The notes beneath the pieces are model-generated. The model saw only the letters and a program-made list of their open reading frames with translations, was not told the origin of the DNA and made no database searches. Positions 44,128 through 54,858 of a stretch of DNA of 64,000 nucleotides are shown in pieces (positions within the stretch are counted from its first letter, which is position 1; each line of letters begins with the position of its first letter). The stretch covers positions 8,382,854 through 8,446,853 of the forward strand of contig OZ005689.1 in NCBI GenBank assembly GCA_963930775.1. The letters are read 5' to 3'. The translations under genes and the position numbers were made by a program. The stretch is from Cliona cf. orientalis. Lineage: Eukaryota > Porifera > Demospongiae > Clionaida > Clionaidae.

Positions 44128-44254
44128 GCGTAAAGGAGGGGATGGTGATTTCACCTGAGCGTAGGAAGCCAAAGAAGCAGACCAAAGAAGCGGCCCATAT
44201 CATTGTGCTGTCAAAATTGTGTGGGTGAGTCTGCAACACTGAATGCATTTTCAT
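44128..44254 (-). pseudogene. Displaced tyrosine-recombinase segment
   Basis: Encodes VLQTHPHNFDSTMIWAASLV then CFFGFLRSGEITIPS, the DIRS/Ngaro recombinase segment around the first catalytic arginine, and diverges right after IPS. This is the end of the stretch that the recombinase at 39366-40094 lacks. It lies upstream (5') of gag on the same strand, as if from a rearranged or neighbouring element. Confidence 0.8.
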
Positions 44255-46085
44255 GAGTATTGCTCAATTTGTAGGAATGATTTTCATATGAATGACTCTG
44301 TAGCATGCATGATATTATATTATAGTAGAAAGATACATAAGAATTACATATGTTTGAAGGTTAATGAACTTTATCGCAGTTTACTTTAAACAAACATTCA
44401 AAATGTTTCAGTCCGTTGACTTTCATCGGTCGAAACTGGACTCATACTATGCACAACTATAATTATACTTAAGTAACCGTGAATCTCTAGGACATTATTC
44501 TTAAGAGTTCTATATGTATTACACATGTTTATGAAGCCTATCAGTGCACTAGTTAGAGAGTGTACTGTCACATAATATGGATAGTATATTGAATACTGTG
44601 GCGCCAGATCACTGTTTACTTTATTTAAACACACACCTTACAATAAACTTACGTACACCAATGGGGAGAGTCCCTGGGACATCCCCTCACGGTATGGGGT
44701 GACATACCCCATACATGCACTGCCATGTCATACACTGATACTTTATGTATACATAAAGTAGTATATCTATGCACTTTACTGTAACTTACTGTAAAACTTC
44801 CTATTAGATAGACATGCACTATTTAGGAGATTTCTATATACAATTATGAGGATTCTATGGAGCCCTGAAGTCTTCAAAATCATGTAGAAATCGACTAGCA
44901 GTATCTACTACTACTATTCTCTAGATCATAATAATATTATAGTAAAACGGTGTAATAGCCTGAGGATGCAAAGTTGTAGCGGTTCTATCACATATAGATA
45001 CCTGCCAATTAATGACCAATCAGATTGCAGTATTAGTTAGTACTATGATGTAAAGTGTAATAAGCTCTAGATCTATAGGTGGGATAGTTATTATAGGGTA
45101 ACCAATATTTTGTAATTATGCATAGCTATTACTTGGATAGCAACACACTCAACATTTTGGGACATGTATATAGATACTTTGTATCCAATTCCCAATTTCC
45201 AGTACTGATAAATGACCACCATGGAAAAGTCAAGCACACCAGGCATAATTATGGCACACCAAATGTAATATAATTATTGAGATGTTACTAATTATTAGTG
45301 GGCAGGGGGGTTAGTAATGCCATAGATAATAACAGGAGCATATGAGCCACCCGAAGGGTGTCCGACTACCATAGGGCTGGCTGTATGCATATATGCAGCA
45401 GTGTATACCAGAGTACATTAAAACATGTGTTATCTGCCAGCTGTGGTATATGGCACTTATACCATGGCTGGCTACTCCTGGACCACAGTTTGCACAGTGG
45501 GCAGACAGTGGTTGACGTTGTATATACTATATACTGCAGGCAGTGCCTTTGATCTTTACTCTATAGTCATAGTACAAGACTTAGTATAATTATAGCACTG
45601 GGTGCATGCATCTGATGGACTAAGTATATTTACTAAAAGTATAATCATGAGATATAAAGTAACAGTACATAATTGTTACAATAATAATTTTATTGTATAA
45701 CAATGTCTCCACACCACTACATGAACAGACAAAATTGTTCCTGAATTTCGCTATACTGTAACATTAATTTAATATTAATAGTATATACTTCCTTACTGTG
45801 GATATTAACATATTTAATTTTAATTTATCCGCTTTATACATAATTTATTCTACTTTCACACTAAAGGTAAGTTAGGATGATAGAGCTAGACTGTGATAAC
45901 ATTAAATTTTTCAATTTGAATAAATGAATACAGTTTCCATAGCTGAAGGCCTAGCTGTTACATGATTGCAATAGCCAGACAGGCTGGCATGGATATTTAA
46001 TTTAATAGTTCGCTGATTGTTCATCAGTTGAAGGAAGATTTTGGCTGGGAGAAACACCTCGGGCAAGGGCATGCGCATGTAAGGA
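44255..46085. other. Intergenic, dispersed repeat remnants
   Basis: AT-rich. A stretch around 44275-44340 (ACTCTGTAGCATGCAT, GAAAGATACATAA) and around 44667-44740 (GTCCCTGGGACATCCCCTCA) resembles 59200-59270 and 59965-60000. No exon recognised. Confidence 0.5.
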
Positions 46086-46087
46086 GC

Positions 46088-46475
46088 AGCTTGGAGCTGC
46101 AACCAATTCCTTTATCTTTTAAATTACCCTTTGGGCATGCACAAAGAGTATATAATTATATTATTATTATGATCACAGCATCTGCATGTAATATTGTTAT
46201 GCCAGGGAAATATAATATTATGACTATTATTAGTCCACCTATTACTATTTTTAGCCAAGTACACGCAAGCAACCAGAAGGGCAGCTTAATGTGGCTACTA
46301 CCATAGTTTTATTATAGTATGGGGGTTGTACTGATGCTAACATTGGGAAGTGTGGTCAGTGATAATTACATCAAGGGGCCAACTGGACAGTCATCTAAGG
46401 AATACTAGTATTTTTATTGACTATACCTAGTCCAGATTCAAACCGTAAACAACTCCAGGACTGGGACATTTTCTT
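46088..46475. repeat. Dispersed repeat, copy of 58110-58467
   Basis: Shares with the second copy, in the same orientation, ATTAGTCCACCTATTACTAT, GCAACCAGAAGGGCA, GTGGCTACTACCATA, GGGAAGTGTGGTCAGTGATA and CAAGGGGCCAACTGGACAGT. The two copies flank the 12 kb holding the MULE, GTPase and LINE. Confidence 0.85.
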
Positions 46476-46968
46476 AGAGGAACAACAATAATTAAGTATT
46501 AAGTGAATGATATATTACAGTCAGGCTCCAAATATCACAGGCCTTCAAGATTACTACAATAATATGTTACAGTAGTACTCTGAAAGATTTATAATCGTGG
46601 CAGATCTTCATCATAAATTATTATGAATAATGGAATAGTCTTCAGTAAATGTGTATATCATGCATCTAAGGGATCATTAATATTAATATTTAATTTGTGT
46701 ATCATTGCATAATCTAAATAAAGTATTATTATTATTATAGCTATACACACAGAATTTTTTTAATTCAGGCCAGCAAAAAGCATTTCTGAATCATTAAGTG
46801 ACATCTTTCTCCGTTGCTATATATCTGCATGTTCAAAAAAATGAAGATTCTCTGGGCACTGAGGATGACTAGTCTAAGAGCATCTAGTCAAAATATCAAA
46901 AAGTTTTACCAAACAGTTTATATAACAATTTCTGTACAATAAATGACAGAGGTTAACGTGAATAGCTG

Positions 46969-47361
46969 AAATTGTAGCTAATACAGGCACGCAACCAGAT
47001 ATAGTATGAGGTATATAGATAAACAGGAATAATAAGACTAATGAGTTTATGATAAAGAAGATTTAAAACAGGGGAGGGAAGGTGAAGATAGCACATAGTG
47101 TGGTAGGGAATTCCACTGAGCAATAGTCCCAGGAAAGAAAGAATGCTGGAATTGAGCTGTCCTGCAGTGAATATCTTGCAGTTGCTGGACGTGAGAATGC
47201 CTGCTGTTGTACCGGATGACCCTAAAATGGAGAGGAGGATCCGGATAGACAATCATATTGTTGACCAACTTGAACAGGTAGCAGAGACTTGCATTAGTAC
47301 GCCTGGCCGAAATTGTAGCTAATACAGGCACGCAACCAGATATAGTATGAGGTATATAGAT
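46969..47361 (-). pseudogene. LINE ORF2 3' fragment flanked by 52-bp direct repeats
   Basis: On the minus strand, ARRTNASLCYLFKLVNNMIV, HSHVQQLQDIHCRTAQFQ, HSFFPGTIAQWNSLPHYV and SSPSLPCFKSSLS is the C-terminal tail of a CR1/jockey-like non-LTR element. The fragment lies between two copies (about 46969-47020 and 47310-47361) of a sequence starting AATTGTAGCTAATACAGGCA, likely a long target-site duplication from 5'-truncated integration. Confidence 0.75.
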
Positions 47362-47804
47362 ATAGTATATGAAGTTGTCTGCAGAGAATCTTTATTACAT
47401 TGTTGTTGTATTTGCATCATACGTTTTATTGACAAGCCTAAATTAAATTAATTTTTACTAATGCATCATATTCTAATTCTTTATGTTAAATGCAATGGTT
47501 GTAAAATAACTTAGCTCACCTCCGGGCCAATGGGATCCATTGTATTTAGCATCCCTATGTCCCCTTAGTAACACCCTGCTAAATAGATCCCTTAATAACC
47601 TCAGTATCTAACTATTGTGTAGTAATCGTAGACACTGTTTAGTCGGTTTCTACGTAGCTACTGTAACATGATTTAGAAGATCTCAGGACTCCTGATCCAA
47701 CTCCAAGGACCATATGTAACCCTTGCTTCACTCAGGGTTCTACATAAATAGTAATAGGAAGTTTTGCAGTAAAGTGAAAATCATTCCCATAGGTATACAA
47801 TAGA

Positions 47805-47895
47805 CTAGCGTCGTACCCAGGCCATCCCATGTTTTTCAACGTTGCACGCGATAAACGTTGAAAAACATGGGATGGCCTGCAGGGGTACGAGGCTA
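47805..47895. repeat. Long hairpin with CGTACCCAGGCC ends
   Basis: CGTACCCAGGCCATCCCATG and GTTTTTCAACGTT pair with AACGTTGAAAAAC and CATGGGATGGCC...GGTACGAGGCTA around a 10-nt loop. A foldback MITE of the same family as 17816-17848. Confidence 0.8.
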
Positions 47896-47943
47896 CAATA
47901 GACATTATTTGAATTTTGATGTATCCACAAAGCTTCGGGGAGG

Positions 47944-48000
47944 CTAGCCTCGTCCCCAGGCCACTCCCACGTTTTCAATGTTGGCCTCGGGACGAGACTA
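47944..48000. repeat. Short hairpin, TAGCCTCGTCCCCAGGCC type
   Basis: TAGCCTCGTCCCCAGGCC pairs with GGCCTCGGGACGAGACTA across about 20 nt. It lies 27 bp left of the MULE terminus and may pre-date its insertion. Confidence 0.7.
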
Positions 48001-48189
48001 AGTAGAGACCTCGCTTCGCTTGGATTGCAAATTTTTTTGTTGGGACCACTCTTCACGTGAGATCGATCTATTATGCGATGCACTTCACATGCGCGTGCGC
48101 GATCATAAAACCACGCTAGTTGTCAACCGTGCTGAATCAGCATAAATGCATGTCGCATGCAACCATCCTATGCACAAGGTATTCCAGCT

Positions 48190-51100
48190 ATGGCGCAATT
48201 GGAGAGTGATCAGCGTAAGTAAGACAAACTCTAATTTAAACTGAAGTATATTATGATGGTACTTGATAGTTGGGTATGCTAGGTCACCATACCAGCATAG
48301 CTGGCACTGACAGTAGCAATGCCATGAGTCACTGGCTCAGCATGATATACATGGGCTCAGTGATGTACATAATGAGCATTACGGTAGCTACTATGTATTC
48401 AATAAGGTTTTGTAGTACACCATTGATATTCAATGCGTACTTTTGTGACAGTGAAAGTGTGCGGTGTGACGTTGGGAGTGAATGAAAGAAGGAGGCTGAC
48501 ATGCTTGAGTGGTTTATTGAATGATAAGGTAGGTTGTGAGAGACAGTGTAGCTACATTATATGATTTAATAATCAGTTGACATTATAATTAAAGTATTAC
48601 GATTTGAAATAGGTTATAGCAGCGTACCTGAGGCTAATTAAGCGGAGAGCAGCACCACGAGAGGTAAGTACTTGACATGGTACAAACCTGGGTCACCTAA
48701 CATTAATAAAATTTAATAATATGATAGATACTTTTGCTGGATTCTCTATTCTTGGAACAATTTGAGAAGTCTGGCTACAACTCAGTGAAGCGTGCCTTAA
48801 GTGTTGTAAGTAAATTAATGTGGTTTATAATACATGTAATTATTATTGTAGCAAAATTAATTATTATGATCAATTTGCAGGAACAGCTCACTTCAACAAA
48901 TGTTTTATTTATCCCTGTTAACACTGATAAAATTCACTGGAGTCTGATTGTGAGTCAATTGAGTTATTATGGATATTATGGTGTTTATTATGAACGAACT
49001 CCCAGGTGGTGTATCTAGCTGAACATAGAGTTGTCTTCTTTGATTCTCTGCTATGGGAGCGAGAGCATTATGCAAGGCTTGTAATGTAAGTATATTTTTT
49101 GCATTCAATATGACAGTAATTATTATGAGATATTAATAATTCTTAGTTCCTATCTGAAGCAAAAAGTGGAGGAATTTAATCAGCATGAGTGGAAAATTGA
49201 GTATCCAAAGGTACAAAGACCATATATTTGCACTGCTTTCTCACCAGATAAATCAACCACTTGTAGGATGTTCCAATGCAGAAGAACGGAACAGACTGTG
49301 GCATCTTTGTGTGCCAGGTATAGTTATTTCATGGGGGTATACTCTTGCTAATCTTATTAATTAACTTTTTTAACACACAGTACGCAAAGCGCCTAGCATT
49401 TGAGAAAGAATTGTTATTCACTCAGGTAATGTGAATGTAGTAGAACTTATACAGAGGTATATGTAATGATTATACATACGTATGATATGGTTAATCAGGA
49501 TGATATCCCTCGAATGAGAGAGCAGATGTTGGAAGAGCTTAAAAGTGGAGAATTGAACTTGTAAGACACATGATATTGTTACAATGTTTATCTTCTCTTC
49601 CCCAGTCATTGTTTTTGAATAAAATTAATTTTGACATTATAATATTATAATATTAGGGAATTCCCACCGAGTACATCGACCAAGGAAAAAGATTCAGTTG
49701 TACAATGTCATGCAACCACCAAGCCATCTACCAGTAACAAAGATGCAGGAGATATGAGAGTGCAAACCAAGATTAAGCCATCTACTATCAAGAAGAGGTA
49801 GCTATATTATGAAAGGCTGTGTATATGTATGTGCGTGTGTATGTGCATGTGTGTGTATTTCTTTGGAATTGCCTTAGCCAAACCCAAGTGTTTATACGTA
49901 GGCAAATTACTGTCCCTGACATGGCATAGGTAATCATCGGATAGTATAGCCACACAAATCTGCTCTCCATTGACTTAAATTAAGGAAAATACCTAATGTG
50001 CGTGTATGTTATATATGTGTGTATGTGTCTCTGTGTCACCTAGCAACCAAGGCACATTATTGGCTATGCAATGAGTATAGATGATCATAGGGTAGCTTAA
50101 TGATGAAAGGGGGTCATAGACAAATTAACTGGGGTAAACTCGACTATCATCTCATGCATCCTAAGTGTAACTACTAACTTTTGTGTGTGTGTGTGTACAT
50201 ATGTACGTGTGTGTATATGTGTGTGTATGTGTGTGTGTGTGTGTGAGACCTGTATGTGTGTGTGGGTTCATGCTAGACTTGCTGATTAACCACATTATTT
50301 AGAGTATAATTAAACCTTGTTACATGAATATATTGTGGTGTGCATGTAGTTGTACATAGTCCTAATGGGTTGATGTTTATACTATTTTCTATACATTATG
50401 TTGATGATAATGTACATCTTTATACACATTAGGAGCCTTATGGACAAATCTGGTGAAATATCATCCAAACGAGCTAAGATATCTACACCATCCCAAACGT
50501 TAGCTCAAAGCTTTCAAGAGGTCCCAGATGATCTTCAATCAATTTTACCTTCAGATTACATGTACCATATTGAAACATTTGAGGAACTGCCAAAGAGTAC
50601 TTTCCTTGGTGCACCTGCAGCTTATTTTAAAACAAAATTTTACATCAAGCTCGACAATGAAGCAGCAGCACGTCAATGGCTTCAAAAATTTGAGGATAAA
50701 AGTCGTACTACTTACCGCATTCTAAAAGGTTCTAAACCAGCTGGCAGTATTATTATCTTTAAGACTGTGAAACACTGTCAACACTTTCGCAAATATTTCC
50801 CAAAAGAAAGGGTTCCAAAGCGAGGAGAAAAAAGCTTAAGGCAGAAAAAAACCGAATGTCCAAGTCGGTTAACACTTCGTATTTATTCTCAACGACCATC
50901 AGTTGTTAGAAAACTTCCGGTGAGTGACCATTTGTGTGAAGTGGACTTAATTTATGACCACGATCATCCTGTTGACTCTGCACATTCATTGAGCTTTCGT
51001 GATGTAAGTGACGAGACAAAATCTACCTTTTATGAGTATTTCAAAAATGGTCACTCGGCTGCTTCAGCTCGGCATGAGCATGAGCTGCGCCTGCAACTTT

Positions 51101-53218
51101 CATCATCTGATCCATCACTGGTAGAAACACTCCTGGCTGACAGAGCTACTAATCCAAATGTTCAGGATGTATCACGTCTTCTTGCAGCATGGCGTACGCA
51201 ACAATTAGGTCCTGGTAGTGGTGAAGGAATGTTTGATCGCCTTGAAGAGGAGGTCAAGGAGTACAATAAACAGCATGCTGACGATGGAGGGAAGGCCGTT
51301 GTTCAACGATTCAATGCTTCATACTCTGCACATGAAGAAGAGGAAGCTACAAACAACACATCAAAAAAAATAATAGCATCCGGAAAGCAGCCACTCATTT
51401 TGGCTATATGTAGCCCCATCATGGCTCGTGCCCACAAGAGTGTACGTCAGGCATCTGAATTAGTGTTCATGGATGCTACCTCCAGCCTTGATCGATTTAG
51501 CTGCCCTACTTATATACTTAGCACTGGATCTGCTGCAGGAGCTATTCCCCTGGGTATATTTGTTGTTTCTGACGAGTCAGTATCCACTATTGCTGCTGGC
51601 CTTAATCTCTTGAAGTCAATCATGCCATCTGGAGCTTTTTATGGCCGAGGGAGTGAAATAGGTCCAGAATGCATTTTAATAGATGAACAAGCAGCACAAC
51701 GTGAAGCACTTAGACAGGTCTGGCCTGGCACAAGACAACTTCTCTGCTTGTTCCATTACTTGCAAAGGTGGTGGAGATGGTTATGGGAAAAGAAGCAAGA
51801 CATTGATCTCGAAGATAGGAAGGACATTATGCAGTTGGTGAGAAAGCTTGTGTATGCATCATCACCTCTTGAACTGTCTGAAATTTATCATGACATAATC
51901 AACAATCCTACCTCCTTGATTTCGTTGTATCCTAATGTTGAGGAAAGATTACGAGATATGCGGCAGAAAGAAGAAGAATGGGCACTGATTCATCGCTCTG
52001 ATCTTACAACTCAAGGGAAGTGTACCAATAATTACTCCGAAGCAAGTATGCGTATTCTGAAGGATCGTATTTTCGAACGAACGAGAGCATATAATGTAGT
52101 TCAAATGTTTCACTACCTTTCAACTACCCTAGAATTGTACTTCGAAAAACGGTTGCTGGATATTGCCCATAGTAGACCCAGTCCTCATCTCAAATTACCG
52201 TCAACAATCAGTGAGAAAATAAAAGAGCCAGCTTTTTTGGAAAGATTGAGCAACACTATCTATCGATTTCGATACACTAATGACCCCAGCCGAAATCATG
52301 TCATAGAACTCGAGTTAGGAATGTGTAGTTGTCCTGTGGGAGTCAGTGGTGCTCCTTGTAAGCATCAAGCCTTCGCTCTTCAAGAACTTGGGGTCCCATC
52401 CGTTAACTTTGTTCCACAGTACTCTGCTGAAGGAAGGCAACTCTTCGCTATACTTGCTCTTGGAGAGAAGAATGTTCCTAGTGTGTCCTTTTTTGCTAGT
52501 ATCCACGAGAAAAAGCAACCAGCAAAACAGAAATCCTCTGTGGTTGTAAAAGATACCGACAACAAAGAGAATGAAGCCCCTATTGTCCTAGATCCTGGTT
52601 ATCCACCTTCACCAGAGCCAATTATCACTCCTCAAATGGAAAATCAGGAACAGGAGGGGGTACGCTCTGAACTTTTGGAAATTGTTGATGATATGTGTGC
52701 TCGACTCACACAACAAAACGCAACCTATAATAGTGGGGTTCGCACATTTATTCACCGATACAAAATCTTACAACGGAAGACAATTTCTACACCATGCATT
52801 GCAAGTGCACTGCACATGTTTGGAAGTGAAGGTGAGCTTAAGTTTGGCTGTCCATTTAGTACTAGTTGCTAGGACATACTATCTGCCTCTTTCTTCAGTT
52901 GGGGGAAGGGGCATTGTGTATTGACCTTCAGGCACCAATTATTATTTTAAATTGGTTGCTCATTGTGCCTTCTTTTATGTAGCTCATAAAGGACGCTGGG
53001 GTCGAAAGATGATTCCTGTTCAAGTAACAGCCACTTCAAGACGAAGGAAGGGTGCACCAAGAGGAGCCAAGCCCATTCCTCAAGGTCGTCCACCACTACT
53101 AAGTAGAAATGTGAAGCCCAAGGGAGAAACTATGCCCATGAAGAGTTTCAAGCCCAAAAAAGCCCACAATTTAGCACTGAACATCAGGAAAAAGACTCCA
53201 AATGCTCAAGTTCACTAG
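48190..53218 (+). CDS. Ulp1-type protease fused to MULE DDE/SWIM transposase, 13 exons
   Basis: Exons by splice consensus and phase: 48190-48214, 48452-48528, 48613-48663, 48728-48805, 48881-48949, 49006-49085, 49147-49210, 49267-49317, 49381-49425, 49499-49560, 49657-49797, 50433-52831, 52983-53218; 3378 nt, about 1125 residues, no stop. Residues 1-200 are a C48 (Ulp1/SENP) protease: LLNDKVIAAYLRLI, FIPVNTDKIHWSLI (His96), VVFFDS (Asp113), VPMQKNGTDCGIFVCQ (Gln153, Cys159). Residues 201-247 form a polar linker. The transposase then has a GCM/FLYWCH-like zinc region ending YDHDHP, the DDE core FMDATSS (Asp595), ILIDEQ (Asp665) and NNYSEAS (Glu784), a LCLFHYLQRWWR block, and the SWIM finger CSCPVGVSGAPCKH (about 879-892). 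The C terminus is basic. Expected nuclear; desumoylase activity is inference. Confidence 0.85.
49800..50432. repeat. Intron with (TG)n tracts
   Basis: The largest intron of the fusion gene (49798-50432) contains several TGTGTATG-rich stretches (about 49820-49860, 50005-50035, 50180-50265). No exon-like sequence noticed inside. Confidence 0.7.
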
Positions 53219-53547
53219 TCAGAAACTACTTGTATTATTAGCACTCAGATAGCTGTTTATCAAAATAATTTCAACATTGTGTAGTCAAGATTCTATATAG
53301 CTTTTACCATGAGTCAGATTTGTATTTGTCGTGTACTTACCAGCCATTTGAGATGATGAAGCGATCGGAAAAGTCCCCATGGGGTTGCCCCCATATTATT
53401 AGTATGTACTGACATATACATGTACATATACATATCTAGCTAGTCTCGTGCCCAGACCCCACCCCAAAAAGGACTTGCGCGGCGCGGCGCCAAGTATTGC
53501 ATCATCACGTGGAAGGTGGTCCCAATAAAAAAATTTGCGCTCGGATT

Positions 53548-53698
53548 GTGCCCACCTATTTGGTGGGTGTGGTCTCACCTACACTGTCCAATAGCGCAGT
53601 GCAGTGAAAAGACCGTGTATTTGCACGCACGGACGAAGAGTCAAATTTTGAGTCAGGTAGCTATAACTTCTTCAGCTTTCAATGATAGCCAGTACGGA
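53548..53698 (+). promoter_or_regulatory. 5' region of the AIG1 GTPase, displaced by the MULE
   Basis: GTGCCCACC, GGTGGGTGTGGT, GCGCAGTGCAGTGAAAA, GTGTATTTGCACGCACGGACG and TTCTTCAGCTTTCAA recur in order at 61850-62020 without a GTPase behind them, so this is a conserved upstream or 5'UTR block. The MULE right end (53538) now abuts it. No TATA box assigned. Confidence 0.5.
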
Positions 53699-54736
53699 AT
53701 GGCGACAGCTGTTTCGCAACAAAGACGTAACATTGTTGTCCTGGGAAAAACCGGCGCTGGAAAGTCAACGGTAGCGAATCAAATTCTTGGTACGAATCAT
53801 TTTGAAGTAAGCACTTCTACACAAAGTGCAGGGGCGTAGCTTAGTTGTTTCCTTGTTGCCCGGAAACCCCCCCTGGCAGTCAGATTCAGTATTATCTTAG
53901 TATGATTTAGCTATCAGGAAACCCCCTTGGTTTCCAGATTCAATGTGCAGGCACTAAAATCTCCTAAAACTTAGCCTAGATCTCCTCCTTTTGTGCTTTT
54001 CTCTGCCAAAATCTCGAGAATCTAGCAAAATCTTGCTGAAAATGGCGATTGTTAATTAGAGGGCGTGACGAAAAGTGGGCGTGGCCTTCAATTTTTTTCG
54101 CGCGCGCTTCGCGCGCAACTGCTAGGAAACCCCCTCAGAAAATCCTGGCTACGCCCCTGAAGTGTCACTCGTCGTGTAAGGAATGGAGAGTCTAAGCTTA
54201 CCGTAGATGGAGTCGATTACAACATCAAGATAATCGATACTGTTGGACTTTTTGATACTGGATCTATATCTAACAAACAGGTCATAAAATCAATCAAGAG
54301 CCACTTTCAACGAAACGTCCCAGAGGGTGTTAATCTTGTCCTATTCGTATTTAAAGAAGGCCGATTTACGAATGAAGAAAAACAAGCATTTGAATATATT
54401 ATTGCCAAATTCTCAAAGGAAATAACTGATATATCAGCTCTGATCATAACAAATTGCGAGCTTAAAAATGAAACAGCTAGAGAAAGAATAATTGATGAGT
54501 TTAAAACAAGTCCTACAACAAGGCCATTTGCTGCATTTGCAAAGAAAGGCATTTACGCCGTTGGTTTTCCAAATACTGAAGAAATTGATGAAGAGGATCT
54601 GACACCAAACGTCCGAAAACGAATCGAGAATGACAAAGAAGTGTTGCAGTTATTTGTACGTTCATGTGGCGACGAGCTTAAGCTGTCACGAGAGTTGTTT
54701 GCTGAAGAGTTTTGGGAGAGATGTAACTTTTTGTAA
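53699..54736 (+). pseudogene. AIG1/GIMAP-like GTPase split by a MITE
   Basis: ATG 53699 starts MATAVSQQRRNIVVLGKTGA with G1 GKTGAGKST. After QS the frame is interrupted by a 331-bp MITE (53829-54159), then resumes as SVTRRVRNGESKLTVDGVDY, IIDTVGLFDTG (G3), NLVLFVFKEGRFTNEEKQAF and ALIITNCE (G4-like), ending ERCNFL at TAA 54734-54736. Without the insert it would be a single-exon GTPase of about 235 residues, short for GIMAPs, with no membrane anchor. The MITE introduces stops at once, so the gene is dead unless the insert is spliced out. AIG1 GTPases act on intracellular membranes in stress and immunity; a role here is inference. Confidence 0.85.
53829..54159. mobile_element. MITE with CAGGGGCGTAGC ends inside the GTPase
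   Basis: Perfect terminal inverted repeats CAGGGGCGTAGC / GCTACGCCCCTG and a 5-bp direct repeat AAGTG (53824-53828 and 54160-54164). Interior repeats AGGAAACCCCC near both ends. Removing the element and one AAGTG restores a continuous GTPase frame. Confidence 0.9.
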
Positions 54737-54858
54737 ACATGCAAGCCATAGTGAAACTATAACATAACAGAGGCGAGCCTAAGCGAGCCCCACATAAGCA
54801 GTACTGTAACAGCTGTGTGCGAACTTTATATTATTATATAATAAAATTTATTATTATC

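Larger units (their letters stand above)
38338..44254 (-). mobile_element. DIRS/Ngaro-like tyrosine-recombinase retrotransposon
   Basis: On the minus strand the order is gag-like ORF, RT-RNase H, overlapping tyrosine recombinase, then two 318-bp direct repeats separated by 292 bp. A repeat-spacer-repeat 3' end resembles the split B1-A2-B2 terminus of Ngaro/Pat-type elements, but no A1 copy was found at the 5' side, so the element looks 5'-incomplete or rearranged. A 666-bp MITE lies between gag and RT, and the recombinase has an internal deletion, so the copy cannot be autonomous. Confidence 0.8.
48027..53538 (+). mobile_element. Complete Mutator-like transposon carrying a ULP1-MULE gene
   Basis: Inverted ends of 34 bp at 48027-48060 and 53505-53538 match at 30 of 34 positions. 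They start GCAAATTTTTTT, continue TTGGGACCAC and finish CACGTGA. Immediately outside are GCTTGGATT (48018-48026) and GCTCGGATT (53539-53547), a 9-bp direct repeat with one mismatch, as expected for a Mutator-type target duplication. The 5512-bp interior contains one gene (48190-53218, plus strand) that starts 130 bp inside the left end. TIRs are short compared with plant MULEs. Confidence 0.85.

Noticed and set aside
48018-53547. Explaining the 34-bp inverted match as chance or as part of the nearby hairpin family
   Set aside because: The match is 30/34 with an adjoining 9-bp direct repeat (8/9) and brackets the gene. The TAGCCTCGT hairpins lie outside it on the left and inside on the right, so they do not account for it.
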